A stretch of 64,000 bases of DNA from Vitis vinifera. Its lineage: Eukaryota; Streptophyta; Magnoliopsida; Vitales; Vitaceae. Position numbers and translations under genes: made by a program. The notes beneath the pieces are model-generated. The model was not told the origin of the DNA. It saw only the letters and a program-made list of their open reading frames with translations, and did not search any database. Where the stretch lies: NCBI RefSeq assembly GCF_030704535.1, contig NC_081810.1:22110501-22174500 (forward strand), written 5' to 3'. Below, piece by piece: positions 12,475 through 26,056 of this stretch. Numbering within the stretch: position 1 is the first letter of the stretch; every line of letters starts with the position of its first letter.

Positions 12475-15400
12475 ATGGATTTTGGGAATTCAAAGCAAAA
12501 GGAGTTAGGTGATCAAGAGGATTCACTGATGCTGCCGCTTGTTGATTTCGAGAGCCTGTGGAAAACCCATCCTAGCCTTCCACCGGGGTTTTCAAAGGAA
12601 CAGGAGGTGCAGCCGCAGGGTCCTTGGATGCCCGGAACCCCGGTGAAGCCTAGTCCGCCAATGGATATGGATGATCTATGGAAAAACCATCCTAGTTTAC
12701 CGCCAGGGTTTGCTGGATTTAATTGGCTGGGGAGAGCGAAGGAAGCGAGTCCTGATTCCCAAAATGTAAGTCCTTTGGATAACAAGGAGACTGGAGATTC
12801 AGGCAAGGTTGATTGTGAGAATGGGGGACAAGTGGGGGAGGATAATTATATAAACTTGGAAGACTTGGGTTATGGAAGTTCAAATAAAGGAATTGAAACT
12901 TGGGAGGCATCACTGGCTAATATTTCCTTTACTGAGCTTTTGGGATTAGCTTATTCTGCTGCCCCGTCCGACGACACAACGCCTCTTCATACACCTCATG
13001 TTTCTTTGTTTCCAGGTTCGCAAGAGTCTAGTGTTGTGAACCCTGGTTCCAATCAGTGGAGCTACACCAAAAACATGGAGGGCCCTATATCTAATTGTAA
13101 GTATTAGTATTGGTATTCTATATCATCTCTGTTCTAGTAGATGGTTCTCATATTTGTATGGTTATTGTAGGTTTTCTTTGGAAAAATTTATGTATAATTC
13201 ATAATAATTGTAGTTTTTTTTAACAGATCATGGACAGAATCAAAATGAACCCTCAAGTCCCACTATAGGGTTAGTGTCTACTGCAGAGTCTAAACAAAAC
13301 GCCGGATCCATTGATGGGGTAGCATGTCCTAATATTGGGTTAGCAGAGTCCATTCCACTGCAAAATACGGCCACTGTTGGGATAGCTTCTAGTGTTGAAT
13401 CAATTCTGACACATGAGAAAGGAAGCAAGAAGAAAATAGACTTGAATAAGAAGCCGCGCCAACAGAAGCCTAAAAAGAAAAAACATCGGCCTAAGGTAGT
13501 TGTTGATGATGATGGGAAAAAGAAGAAGATTCCAAAGTCCAAGTCCAAGGCTCGAAAGGTTACCCCGAAAACTCCAAAACCTTTAACCCCAAAGCCAGTG
13601 ATTTTAAAAAGGAAAAGGAAGGAAAAGAAGAAGCCCCTTGGCAGTGAAGCTCCAGAGGAACCTCCTACGAAATCATGCAAGAAAGGCTTGAATTTTGAGT
13701 TAGAAAACTTATTGACAGAGGAGATATATGCCCAAAGAGATCAAAATGTAAACCAAATAACGCATCAATACCAGCTTCGAAATGCCAACAGATCATGCAA
13801 ATGGAGATTTGATTTGAATTTGGAATTTCAATATGATGATGATGAGTCATATAAAAATGAAGTGATCAAAAGGGAAAATGGGATCACTGGGGAAATGAAT
13901 ATGGTTGATAATGAGATGAGAGATTTGAAAAGTAGAGTTGATCAAGAAGGTGAAGGTTGCAGTGATTGCAATTCCATGCGGGTGTATCGAAGGATATTCC
14001 GAAGAGATCAATGTCTTTCTAATAGCAAAAAAATGGGTCCCGTTTTCCCCAAAATATACAAGAAAAAGAGGTCGCAGAGGAGGAGAAGAGAAGCAATGAT
14101 GTGGTTTGTAACAACAGCAAGAGCTTGTCAAACCGCTTCCCCCTTATCAGTAATAAGGCGAAAGAAGAGATCCAACATGTTTACTCCAAGACGCAATTTG
14201 GCTTCCCTAATTGCAATACCAATATGTGATGAGTTGCCATGGAATAGCCTGAAAAAAGGCATTCCTTCAGTCAAGCCTAAAAGGCCTAAAAAGACTGTAC
14301 CTAAGAGAGTTACAGATATAGGGGAAGGAATTTGTGATCAAAATTGCATGGCAAAACATTCCCCAACATCTACCACTCCCCCTCGACAATCAAGTAAGAA
14401 GAAAAGAAAGGGACAGACAAAGAATATGCCTCTTAAAATTGAAGGGCAGCAGGCCAACATTATTGGTAATTATCACAAACATTATTCAAACTTATTTTAT
14501 CCATTAATTTCTAATGTTGTTTGTAAACAGGTTGGGAAGCAGAAGAAGTCCGTGTAGATTCCCTGATCCAGAAATTAGAGCTTCTATCTATAAGTGATAA
14601 AATCAATCAGTTGGTTCCTTACCAGAAGTCAGCACCAAAAGGTAATCAACTTGTTCGCTACCAAGCCAAAAAGCCTGCACCAAAAGTTGATCTTGACCCG
14701 GAGACCCTGAAAATGTGGAATCTAATAGTCCTCAAAAATAGAAGTGAAGGGGTAGAAGAAGAAATGGATAAGAAAGACGAGAAAAGGTGGGAAGAAGAAA
14801 GAGAAGTGTTTCGGGGACGAGTGAAATCATTCCTTGCTTGCATGCATCTTCTCCAAGGTATCTCGTCTCTCCACCTAAAATAGTTACCTTGCTAAAATAG
14901 GTGAGCAAACATAATTGCATGGCACCATTCTACACCATTGTTACCAACTGCATGACACCATTCTTAACACAATGTCCACCACATTATAAATCATTAATGT
15001 TTTTTAATGGGACGAGGCTATTTAAGCTATTTATATGCAAGTTTATTAATAGCCTTACGATGAAATTCACCAGGAGATAGGCGTTTCCATCCATGGAAAG
15101 GCTCCGTTCTCGACTCAGTTGTAGGAGTCTTCCTAACTCAAAATGTGTCGGACAAACTTTCAAGGTAAAGGAAAAGTTATAGGTCCATTTATCTCAATTT
15201 GGGAAAATTTTTACCTTTTTTTGTTATCTCTCGCAGTTCTGCGTTCATGGCTCTGGCTGCTCTATTTCCCCTTCCTTCAACAGGGAATGATGGTGCATGC
15301 TACTTGGTAGACGAGGATGAGGAGGACGAGGAGGAAGATTGTCAAACTAGGGATCAAATCCAATTTGTTTCTGCCACAGAATCTAATCCTCATTGTATGG

Positions 15401-18400
15401 AAAGTTTCACTAGTTACTCGGAACAACGCAATGAGATGGGGGAGACAGAAAATAAAAATTTGAATAATTCTAATGAGGGAAAGAGAGGAAAAACTAATGA
15501 CAAAGAAGATCATTCTTTTGATTGGGATAGTTTAAGGAGATTCTATTCCAATAGAGGGCGGAAAAGTAGAATCCATGATGCAAGGGATTCACTTGATTGG
15601 GAAGCAGTTAGAGATGCAAATGTTACGCATGTAGCCAAAGCAATTTCAACACGAGGAATGAATAATGTACTTGCTGCAAGAATCAAGGTACATTAAAATA
15701 CTAATTAAGACATTTAAGTGAAATTATTATTCTAATAGAAGCTAATTAGAGTTGTTTTTGCAGGATTTTCTTGATCGCCTGGTACGAGACCATGGTAAGC
15801 TTGACTTGGAATGGCTAAGAGATGTTCCACCCGAGAAGGCAAAGTAAGTACGCCACAAAGGAATTTCTCATTTTATAAAGTTTAGAAAGTTTCATTATCC
15901 AAATTGTTATTAATTTGTAGGGATTACTTGTTGAGCATACGAGGATTGGGATTAAAAAGCGTAGAGTGTGTACGACTTTTGACACTTCACCATCATGCAT
16001 TCCCGGTAAGATTTAAGATTTAATTTAGGAAGTTCAATTGTATGTTATTTATTTTAAGAATTAGTTAAATTATACGGTGAATGGTGAATGGAGTATAACC
16101 ATGCACTCAGCATTCTATTTTTATTGCTATGACAAGGTTGACACAAATGTTGGTCGGATAACCGTCCGTCTCGGTTGGGTTCCCCTTCAACCACTGCCTT
16201 CAGATGTTTATTTACATAGTCTAGATCAGTAAGTACCGAGACTGCATATCAATCATCCATTTTTAGTCAAATGAGACATTCTACAATATTGTTTTATAAT
16301 AGGTACCCACCCATGGATACCATACAAAAATATCTATGGCCCCGGTTGTGCACTCTTGATCAAAAAACATTGTAAGTCCAACTCTTAGTTTTGCAAGTAT
16401 TATAACCTTAAATGAACTACTTAGCTATAAAATTTTCTTTTTACTAATTTATTGAATTATTTAATCACTGAATATAGGTATGAGCTTCATTACCAAATGA
16501 TTACCTTTGGAAAGGTGTGATAATGTCATTAAAATAATTTCTTAAAATGTATTACTTTCTTCATTCAAGCTCCTTATTTTTCACAAACTAATTTGATAAC
16601 CACATTTACAGGTTTTTTGCACAAAAAAAAATCCATATTGCGATGCGTGTCCATTGAGAGGAGACTGTAAGCACTATGCAAGCGTGGTAGCTTCAAGGTT
16701 TGTATGCATTTGTTAATTTAATTTCTTGATTTTATAACTGTACCATTCTTTCAACTTACCTTTTTAATCAATTATGAAACAGATTGCCATTAATAAAAAA
16801 TGGAGGTGATGGACAACTTGACCTAGCATCACCAATAGAAAATCAACCAGCTGCCCCAAAGGAAGAAGGTATACCTAACTACGTGGGTTCAAATTTGGTG
16901 GTGGATAATCATGTTCCACTGGTATCGGTATCAATTCTGGAGGATGGTCCAAACTATCAACCAGGAGGGACTTACAATAATTGTGAACCAATTATTGAAA
17001 TGCCCACATCTCCTCGACCCAAGTCTGAAGAAAAGGATATCGAAGACTTTTGTGATGAAGATTTCGATGAGATTCCTACTATCAGACTCGATGAAGAGTT
17101 TGGAGCTGGTATACAGAATTGTCCACACATGTATCCCACTCCTCAAGAGGAGGATCATGGTTCACAGGCTTTAGTTAGTGTAGCCACTTCCATCCCTACA
17201 CGCAAATTGAAGAATATAAGTCGTTTAAGGACAGAGCATCATGTGTAAGTAAACATTATAATTTAGTTGTGACAATGGAGAAAACCCTACTAACTATATA
17301 CCAACAAATTTTTTTGCCCTTGTAGCTATGAACTTCCAGACTCGCACCATCTTCTAACTGAGGTAAGTCTGTCTCATGAATCATACTGTATATGGATTCA
17401 AATTGGGGTATGAATCAAAACTAGTATTGCAATTGATGTATTTATTTATTTTTGTTAATTTTGCAGCGTGGAATGAGACGGGAATCATGTGATCCATGCC
17501 CATTCCTTTTTGCCATATGGTCACCAGGTATCATAGAAAGCTTGATATGGAATTGATGAGCTAATCATTGGAATCAAATAAATTACTAGAATAAGATGCT
17601 TGTTTTAATTTGGGAATGTTTGAAACCAGGTGAGACAGCTGATTCTTTTGAACAACCTCAAAGAAGATGTAATTTGGAGGGGTCGGGAGAACTTTGCAAG
17701 GACGAGACATGCTCTTTCTGTAATGCTACCCGAGAACAAGATTCCCAAATAATCCGTGGGACACTTCTGGTGAGAACAAAAACAAAAAAAAATTAAAAAA
17801 AAAAAAATTGAAACCTATCCTCTCTAAGTTTGAATTCAATAAAGTGAGACATATGCATGACTATGTATGAACAGATTCCGTGTCGAACTGCAATGAGAGG
17901 AAGCTTTCCACTCAACGGTACATACTTTCAAGTTAACGAGGTGAAGTAATCAAAGCGGTAGTCACTTATTCTAAATCATTAGCTTTTCATCTCAGATTGT
18001 TTACATGGAGTATCATTTGTGTAGGTTTTTGCTGATGATGAATCAAGTCGAAACCCAATCATTGTTCGTAGGACGGAGATATGGAACCTACCCAGGCGGA
18101 TGGCATACTTTGGAACTTCCGCCACATCAATTTTTAGAGGTAAAAGAGTTTGACTAATGATAGTGGAATAGTTTTGGCTTACAAAGTACTATTATAACTT
18201 ATGATGGTCGTATTTACAGGTTTATCGATTATGGAAATCCAAAATTGCTTTTGGCAAGGTCTGATTCTACGATTCCCTAAGTCCTAAAATATGTTTGTTT
18301 AAATTATTATTATTATTTTTTTGAAAAAAAAATCAGATTCTTTTCTGAAATAAATAAAATGATATAAAATATTTTATAGAACATCGTAACACAATATATA

Positions 18401-19020
18401 TATATATATTAATAGGAGTAAAATATAATCTCATATTTGAATTTTGATATTTTATTAGAAATATTACATAAATATTTTATTTATTATTTATTAAATTATA
18501 AATTATTATAAGTTAAGATATTGTTATTTTAAAATTTGATTCATTTTAATTTATTAGTCATGTGAATATTAGAAATTTTATTATATTATTTTAAATAAAA
18601 ATCTATCAAAATATAAAATTTGAATGTAATGTGATACATATTAAGAAAAGAAAAAATAAAAAATGAAAACTTAGTAAACAATTTTTTTTAAATAATTTTA
18701 ACTAATTTTATTTTCCTAATAAATTTTATTTTTTTGAAATTCCTGTGTTTTATTAGAATATATTTTCAAGGAAATAAAAAAAATTATATATAAATCTTTT
18801 TTATTTATGATAGGAAATTTTACATAAATCACTTTTTATGAAACTTAGTTTTTAACACATCATTTAATTGAAAAATAAAAATCATAGATAAATTGGTGCA
18901 GGATTTATTTGTGTGCGAGGGTTCAATCGGAAAACTAGAGCACCCAAGCCTTTGGTAAGAAGACTTCATATTTCACCAAGTCATATGGGGAAGGCAAAAG
19001 CAGGGGATGATGAAGAGTAA
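12475..19020 (+). CDS. DEMETER/ROS1-like 5-methylcytosine DNA glycosylase/lyase
   Basis: The product should excise 5-methylcytosine in the nucleus and nick the strand, starting base-excision demethylation. Coding exons: 12475-13096, 13227-14465, 14531-14857, 15074-15164, 15237-15687, 15764-15843, 15921-16005, 16137-16228, 16303-16371, 16478-16514, 16612-16697, 16783-17244, 17326-17362, 17467-17527, 17630-17769, 17875-17940, 18025-18139, 18220-18258, 18902-19020. All junctions are GT..AG and hold frame, giving 1,405 residues (ROS1 is of similar length). Order: duplicated LWKxHPSLPPGF at about 28-39 and 68-79 flanking a ROS1-like WMPGTPVKP; lysine-rich basic region about 275-355; glycosylase part 1 about 620-773; acidic linker; FDWDSL at 854; helix-hairpin-helix GLGLK with candidate catalytic Lys949 and Asp967 in VDTNVGR; 4Fe-4S cysteines 1034, 1041, 1044, 1050; CxxC unit; C-terminal RRM-like fold ending about 1390. 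The interdomain linker is only about 80 residues. The start is the first ATG after the acceptor. Whether it is orthologous to ROS1, DML2 or DML3 needs a tree. Confidence 0.95.
18259..18901 (+). other. Long AT-rich last intron of the glycosylase gene
   Basis: At 643 nt this is much longer than most introns of the gene, which are about 70-220 nt. It separates a 39-nt exon from the final 119-nt exon encoding the end of the RRM-like domain. It is almost pure A/T with an (AT)n run near 18,396-18,410. This suggests inserted repeat material, but no element ends were identified. Confidence 0.7.
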
Positions 19021-19260
19021 ACTTCATATTGTCTAGTCCACCTATAGGAGAGAGCATGGAGATACATTGATACTGAATATGTTGTAATTAATTGTAAATT
19101 TAACTAATTTATAATTTATTTATTTATTAATAAAAATGTTGTAATTAATTGTAAATTTAACTAATTGGCAATTAATTAATATAAATTAATAAGTTTGTGT
19201 TAATTAATAAATTATTAACAACACTAAAAGAATTCAATTAATAAATGCAAAACATGGAAT
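19021..19260 (+). other. 3' region of the glycosylase with a short direct repeat
   Basis: After the stop codon at 19,018-19,020 the sequence becomes AT-rich. A 30-bp block 'tgttgtaattaattgtaaat' plus 'ttaactaatt' occurs at about 19,079 and again at about 19,137, period 58 bp. AATAAA-like signals ('aataaaaatg' at about 19,130, 'aataaaatg' at about 19,258) could serve polyadenylation. The transcript end was not determined. Confidence 0.5.
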
Positions 19261-20158
19261 AAAATGAATTAACTAAACAAGGAATAAGATATTCAATATT
19301 TAATATATATACTAAAGTGAAATTTCTTACTTATTTGGTAATTTTTTTTCCTTTCATATATTAATGGATCATAGTAGAAAGGGCCGGACAACAGCATAGC
19401 ATAGTGTTAACACTTATTTATAGGTTCTGTTAGAGGATTCAGGAGAGGACTATAGAGGACATTTATTTCTCTATAGTTCTAAAATGTTCTGGACATGCAG
19501 AAGGTTTTTTCGACGTAGAGGGTTCACTTATTTCTCCATGCTTCTAAAATGTTCGCCAACCTTCTGGATTATTTTGTATGGTGAACCAAATTCTTTCTCT
19601 TAAAAAATATTAACAATAATTTTCGATATCAATAATTATTTTTGAATAGGAAAGTAGATTAACGTTTGTGGAAAGAAGGAAATTTTCAAGCAAAATTGTA
19701 AAAAGCTTAAATAATTGAACATAGATTTCTTGGAAATATAAGATTTTTTCAATATGTATGAGAGGAGTTTGCATATTTTCGAAATGAATATATATTCAAA
19801 CGAAATTAATAAAATAACCTTAAAATTAAAAATTCATTAAATATTAAATTATACTAAAATACATAAATTAAATTACGTGCTTAAAAAAATTAAGAATTTA
19901 TTCTATGATTGATTTCTTCTAAAATAAGTTTGCCAAAAAACTTATTCCTAATGTTTTGAATATATTTAATTGTTTTTACTTGTTTGTTTAGGAGTATTTT
20001 AAAAAATAATTCAATAAATTTAGAGAATAATTAAAATTAAAATTTTCATTTTTAATCAACATTTGAAAATATATAAAACATGACATTTTAAGTTTAGATT
20101 CTACTTCTTGTGTTAGTCAATAGTTTAGATTTAAAGAATGTTAGAAAAAAAAGGAAAA

Positions 20159-21963
20159 AGTTCTTAGGAAAATAATATTTTTTCATTTAAATATCATGGA
20201 AATGGAAAAATGTAAGATGAAAAATATTAAGAAAAATAGAAGATAAATATTATGTTTTTCTATTTTCCTTAAAAATAAGATGAAGATAAGATATGTATAT
20301 GTTAACCTAAGACTACATTTGGATGGTGGGATACGTAAGATAAGATATGTATATGTTAAGATATCATATCCTATTAAATATGATGTCATTTTTAATGGGA
20401 TATGATATCCTTGTATATTATATCAGATATCTTAGGATATGCTATATCATCTTTATATTTAATTTGTAAAATGAATAAAAAATAAAATAAAATATATTAT
20501 TTTTAATATTTTATATTTATTTAAAATAAAAATTATATTGCATTAATATATTTGCTAAAAAAATTGAAATTTCTCTTATGATAATTAGAAATTGTTCAAT
20601 AATTTTAAATTAGTAAATCGACTTTTATTTATTTACGAACAATACTTATGATTAAAATATTTAAAATTTATAATATATTATTCAATATGTAAAAATAATT
20701 TATCTATATATGTGTGAATATATATATATATATAAAATAATTCATATATTAGTATTATTTCTAATATATTTTATAAATACTTTTTTAGTTCTTTTTTAAC
20801 TATAAATTTAATTTTTTAATTAAAATTTTTTATTTTGAAAATTAAGTATTATAAAAAAATTGATAAAAATAATAAATTGAAAAAAGGTCGTCAATTTTTT
20901 AGGAGAAAATAAATTTTTGAAAGATTATTCTAAAAATTGAATGTTTTGAACATATTTTAATAAATTTTAGAACGGTTTTTGAAATTTATTCTCTAAATTT
21001 TGTAGAATAAAAGTTTGTTTGGAAATATAAAATGTTTTTAATATTTTTAAATATATTTTAAAAATAATTTTTACATCTAATATTTCATTTTTAAATATGT
21101 ATAATTATTTATTAAAACAATCTTACAAAAATAAGTGAAAACAACAAAAAAACAATTAAAATATGTTATCTAAAAACATTATATTTTATGTTCTTAAGAA
21201 TAAAAAATAGAAAATAACTTTTGGTTATCAAATGTGTTTTCTATGTTTTTTGTTCCAGAAAACAAAAAACCATTTTAAAAAAAAATTCCCAAACAGACAC
21301 AAACATTCTTTTACACCTGTTTAATGTGAAGAATCTAAATATTCTTATGAAGATGATCAAAATAATTTGATAATTACATTGTACTCATTTTTATAAGTTA
21401 AATGTTCCAAATATATTTGTATTAAAAATAAAATAGAATAAAAAAAATGTTTCTACATAATTTAATTGTCACATTTCTTTTTATTTTATATTAATCCTCA
21501 AATTTTAAAACTATTTTTATACATTTTTTTTGTTAGGTGTTTAGGTATGAAATAGTCATCTTTACATGGTAAGCAACTATCAAATATCACAAAGAGTGAT
21601 AAACCAACATTGAAAAGGGCAATCAAACTCTAATTGAAGTAATCAACATGTTCACCATTAAATTCACTTTGAACATGCTGAGTTAATATTGTCAGCCTTA
21701 CATGTTGTATTAATTTTTATTAGTTTTCACAATTTGTATATAAATGTTAGTTTTCAAATTTTAAATTTAATCAGCATCAAAAGTATCTTTTTAAGTCCAA
21801 ATATTAATACCGTGTTTAGTTTTAGAAGAATGTGAAGAAAAAAAATATAGTTAGGAAAATAATATTCATTTAGATATCATGGAGAAATGTAAGATGAAAA
21901 ATAGTAAGAAAAATAGAAGAAGAAAAAAATGTTATATCTATCTATTTTCCTTAAAAATAAGAA
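20159..21963. repeat. Dispersed direct repeat, two copies of about 120 bp
   Basis: 20,159-20,282 and 21,840-21,963 share, in the same order, 'taggaaaataatatt', 'atatcatgga', 'aatgtaagatgaaaaata' and 'tctattttccttaaaaataag'. They have the same orientation and lie about 1.68 kb apart. They could be ends of a larger AT-rich element or two copies of a short repeat. No coding content lies between them. Confidence 0.65.
20940..21300. repeat. AT-rich interspersed repeat, copy 1
   Basis: This stretch is closely related to 37,300-37,740: both contain 'aaagtttgttt', 'tttttaatatttttaaatat', 'ttttaaaaataatttttaya', an 'attatttattaaaa' block followed by 'aaataagtgaaaa', and 'cttaagaataaaaaatagaaaata'. 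The ends are partly inverted ('aacggttttt' at the left, 'aaaaaccattt' at the right), as in a MITE-like element. No target duplication was defined. Confidence 0.6.
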
Positions 21964-24900
21964 TTGATTGATTCCATAGCAACAATTACTCTTGAGTTTG
22001 AGTTGCCCTTTACTCTAATCTTGTATGAGCCTTCCTTGCAAAGAAGATTTCATATTGCAAAGCATGTATGAGCACCTTCTTATGGAAAAATAGAAGTCAA
22101 TGAGGGTATGGTTCATCTCACATGTAGACATTTTGCTTTTCAATGTTATATATATACTTATATGGAACTATTACATAACGTGAATATTCCCCTAAAAGTG
22201 CATATGACAAAAAAAGATAGGATGCAAGTTGCAATCTAAAGTAGATCATTCAATATATCTTGGCCCACTATTAGCCAAACCACTTGAGCGCTAGGTCCAA
22301 TGTGAGTACGATCACTTAGCCATGCTTCCACAAAAGCAAAGTTTATGGTTGACCGAGAGTGTTCATCATTATTTAACTATTGCATTTATTTTTTTCGTTC
22401 TTGGTTAGTAGAAAACAAAGACCTACGTATGAATCTATCTAGATGAAAACCCAACATCCTTCCATACAAAAAAAAGGTAGAATGCTCCATCGGTAAGGTT
22501 CTCAATGAAGCAAAGTTCTATAAGGAGTATTTACTATGTCCTATAGCTAGGAGCATATGCAAAATAAATTACCACATCTTTTGGGCTCTTCAAGAAAATA
22601 AATTTTTCTATTTCATGTTGAATATGCATAAAAAATGAAATTTATATTCAAGTCAATTGAAGTAAATCTCTAGGCCCGATGGACCCTTATGAGTTAAAAA
22701 ATGTGCTTATATAGTTAAAAAAAAGTCTACAACATATATAGTATCAAAAAACTCTTTTATCTTATATGGTATATTGCATTCATCTCTCTCCATGCAAATA
22801 CATTATTCTCATTATGTCCTAGAAATGGGATACAAATTACAATGTCACTTGACAGACAAGCACCCTTTTAGAGACTACATAGGCATGGTCTCATATTAGG
22901 GTTGGGGATCGACTTTAATATCATTTACAATGACCCACTCTTTTCCATGTAGATATCGTTTACTCTTGGTCTGATGAATTCTAATGGCTTTAAATCACAT
23001 TTACTGTTTAGAGGAGTTCGCTAAATATATATAGTGTTAGAAATGGTTTTCATCTAATCGATGTAAGTTATTACACTTACAACAAATAATATCTACATGA
23101 AAGTGAACGACCATTACATGCACTCATTGAAAAAGATAAGGTTAGAAAAGATTTCTCCCATGCGTAGACAAAAGGGCACTCTAGATTCAATTGACATATG
23201 ACTTGTTGATCTTCTTTTCAAAGCTTCTTGAACAAGGACTTTTAGGTTGAAACATAGGAATCTCTCATTTCCCTTTTCATTGGGAGCATACATGCTCCAA
23301 ATTTGACTCTCAAGTTCATCAAAGTGTAACCATAAGAACCATAAGATCCCAAATGGACTTACATGAATTCAATGACTAAAAACTTTACCAGTGTGAAAGG
23401 TTAACAATAGTCTAAATCAGTTCTTTGGACAAAACCTTAAAAAGTCGGTGTTTGAAGTTTCACTTGTGATCATAAAAAATGTTATGCTTCTCATTTTCAC
23501 ATCATTCATTATGGTTTGGGTTAGTATTAGTTAATCCACTTGGAAACAAAAGAAAAGTTATTGATTTATAAATAGAGAATATTATGTTTTTAATACATAC
23601 ATGAAAAATATACATATATACATGACATACTATAAGTGTTGTTATAGTGTATACATTATTTATCAATTTATTGATAACTGGCATTTTTTTATGCACTTCA
23701 TTAATTACTTATTTATATTTGTGAGTGTTTAATTAGATTGACAATTCTAGATAAAATTCCTAAGTGTCTCTCCTAACTCAGTTTTTTCAAATCCTTTTTC
23801 GGATTACTTGCCTAATGAAAATCAAGTTATTGAATTTTCTAAAGGGGCCAAGGTATATAGTTGAGGTTGGAGTTGGATGAAATTGAACCAACCATATTAT
23901 TTAAATGTTAATTTTATTGAAATATTTTTTAAGGAGTTAGGAAGGCTTGGGAAGCATTTTTTACTAAGTATTCAAAATGTCTTGTTCCAAGATTGATCCA
24001 ACTTTAGGTCAGATTGATCTACGTTGCACTTTCTTGATGATATTTCATCCATTGGATCAAGGGCTTCCTTCAATTAAAAACCTAAAATTTGCTTCATGTT
24101 ATGTAAAAAGAACACCAAAAAGACTAGTAGTCATTCCCTTTGTGCTCTCCTTTCTTTCCAAATTTGGGGTGTTTGATTGCTAAGAAAACCCCTTCTTTTC
24201 ACCTTGATTTCAAAACGGATTTTCTTGAAAAAAAAATGGGTTGATTCTTTTCATTCATTCATCTCTCATTTACTCAGTTGATTGGGTTTAGGTGAAAACC
24301 AATTTTCTTCTTATGTGGATTCAAGAAGAGGCTGAAATCGAGCTTAGTGTGGACTCCAAGTGTGCTTTGAAAGAAGAAGGTGTGAAGCTAAAAGTGGAAA
24401 GGTGTTAGTCAAGTGATTTGGGAAGGATTGGTATGCTTGAGTTAGCTAGGTAAAACTTTATATTCAATTTTTGTTCTTCATACTAGACATTTTCAATCGA
24501 TGGTAGACCTATGGTTTTTTATCTCTTCGGAGGTTTTTCATGTAAATTCTGGTATTATCGTCTCTCTTTCTCTCATTCTACTCTTTGATTTTGTTTTCAA
24601 TTTTCGATGTCATTAGTTACTTGGGTATATATGTTGAATGGAAGAAAAATAAGCTAAAATAGGTGTCATCCATTGGATATCTTGAATATGTTTTTTGGTT
24701 TATTTTGATATAGATTTTCAATAGAGATCGAAAATTGTGTTGATAAGAAATTGCTCTTGGAGTGTTAAAATAATTGCATGTGACTTCCATTTGAAAATTG
24801 TTGGGAGAATGTTGTTACATTCATGCCTGCATGTGATCTTTACTTTTTATTAAAAAGTGTTTGAAGAAAAAATAAAAAATTGTAAAAATTTCTAAGGTTA

Positions 24901-26056
24901 GATATGTTGTGTTGGAAGACCTTTCAAATTGTTCAACAACACCTATTCACCCCACCTCCTCTCCTCTAGGTGTAATCCATCTTTGCGATTCACTTTCACT
25001 ATTTACTTAAATCATGAAGGATTTCTAAAAAAAAATTATTATATTATATATATATATAGGAAAGTGATTAATTAATTAGGACACTAACATGAGTTGGAAC
25101 TAGAAGATTTTATCATTTAAGTAAGGTCACTAATGAATCAAACATTAATTTATCGAGGTTTTTCTATATATCAATACTAGCAACCACTTGGTTTTTGAGA
25201 AACTAACAGGTCGATCTAGTGCCAAATCAAGAACTCCAAAGGGGTGTTCCAATTACAGAATTTTTCTTTCATAAGATATATATAAATGAAAGAAAGCATG
25301 TTTGGATCTGTTGCTAGAATTCCACCAGCCTTCACTTTCGGACTTTCTTTGAGCCTCAATTTCAAGCAAATAGTTTTCCTAGATGCCACTTCATTTCAGA
25401 GCAAAAATTAATTTCCGCTTAATCATTTCTTCCATCGTTAGCCATGCCTGATAATTCGTAGCTTACATTATCGATACCCGTTTCAACCAAAAAGACTATA
25501 TCAAAATTTACATTATTGGACCAGTTCTCAATTAATTAAGATGGCTAAATCCCTTTTCAATCAGAAAAATTAACCTTCAATTCACATGGCAAATCATTTG
25601 GCCCTTAGATGGAATTTTCAAAACGCTGGCAGAAAATATCATGCCAATATCAATGTCATGATACTTTTGAAAAATAATGTCACGTTAATAATATACGAAT
25701 TGATCGTCATACCTTAAACCTATGTTTGAAAAATAATATACTATATCAAATTCAACTCTCAAATAAAATATGCAAAATTTCACCGTCCACGGATCTCATA
25801 GATCAACGAGAATGTTGTCTTCCATAAGTGAACGAATATAACGTTCACATAAAGGGAGAAGTTTCTAGCACTTGAAACAAGGGACTATTTATCATGCATA
25901 CTGAAGAATTTATTGCTGTGATACATTGAGGTAGAAATGCAGGCTAAATATAGAGAATCAAGCTTATACCAATGGAGAAAATGATGAATGCTTACTATTT
26001 ATTAATACATCAAACTCGTACACTGAACACACAGAAAACCCTTTCTTGCTTCTTCC

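Larger units (their letters stand above)
19260..26050. other. AT-rich intergenic region with repeat debris, no gene seen
   Basis: No open frame here shows a recognisable protein. Two repeat pairs are listed separately. At 19,462-19,490 and 19,527-19,555 a phrase 'acttatttctc..(a/g)..ttctaaaatgttc' occurs twice. From 24,890 to 24,975 a passage ending in 'caacacctattcacccc' and 'cctctcctctaggtgt' resembles the leader after a copia LTR, as at 1,913. Retroelement debris is therefore likely, but no pol motif was found. Confidence 0.4.

Noticed and set aside
13240-14131. Minus-strand frames opposite the glycosylase N-terminal exons
   Set aside because: Antisense of lysine-rich coding sequence gives phenylalanine-rich chance frames; no motif and the sense frame is clearly the gene.
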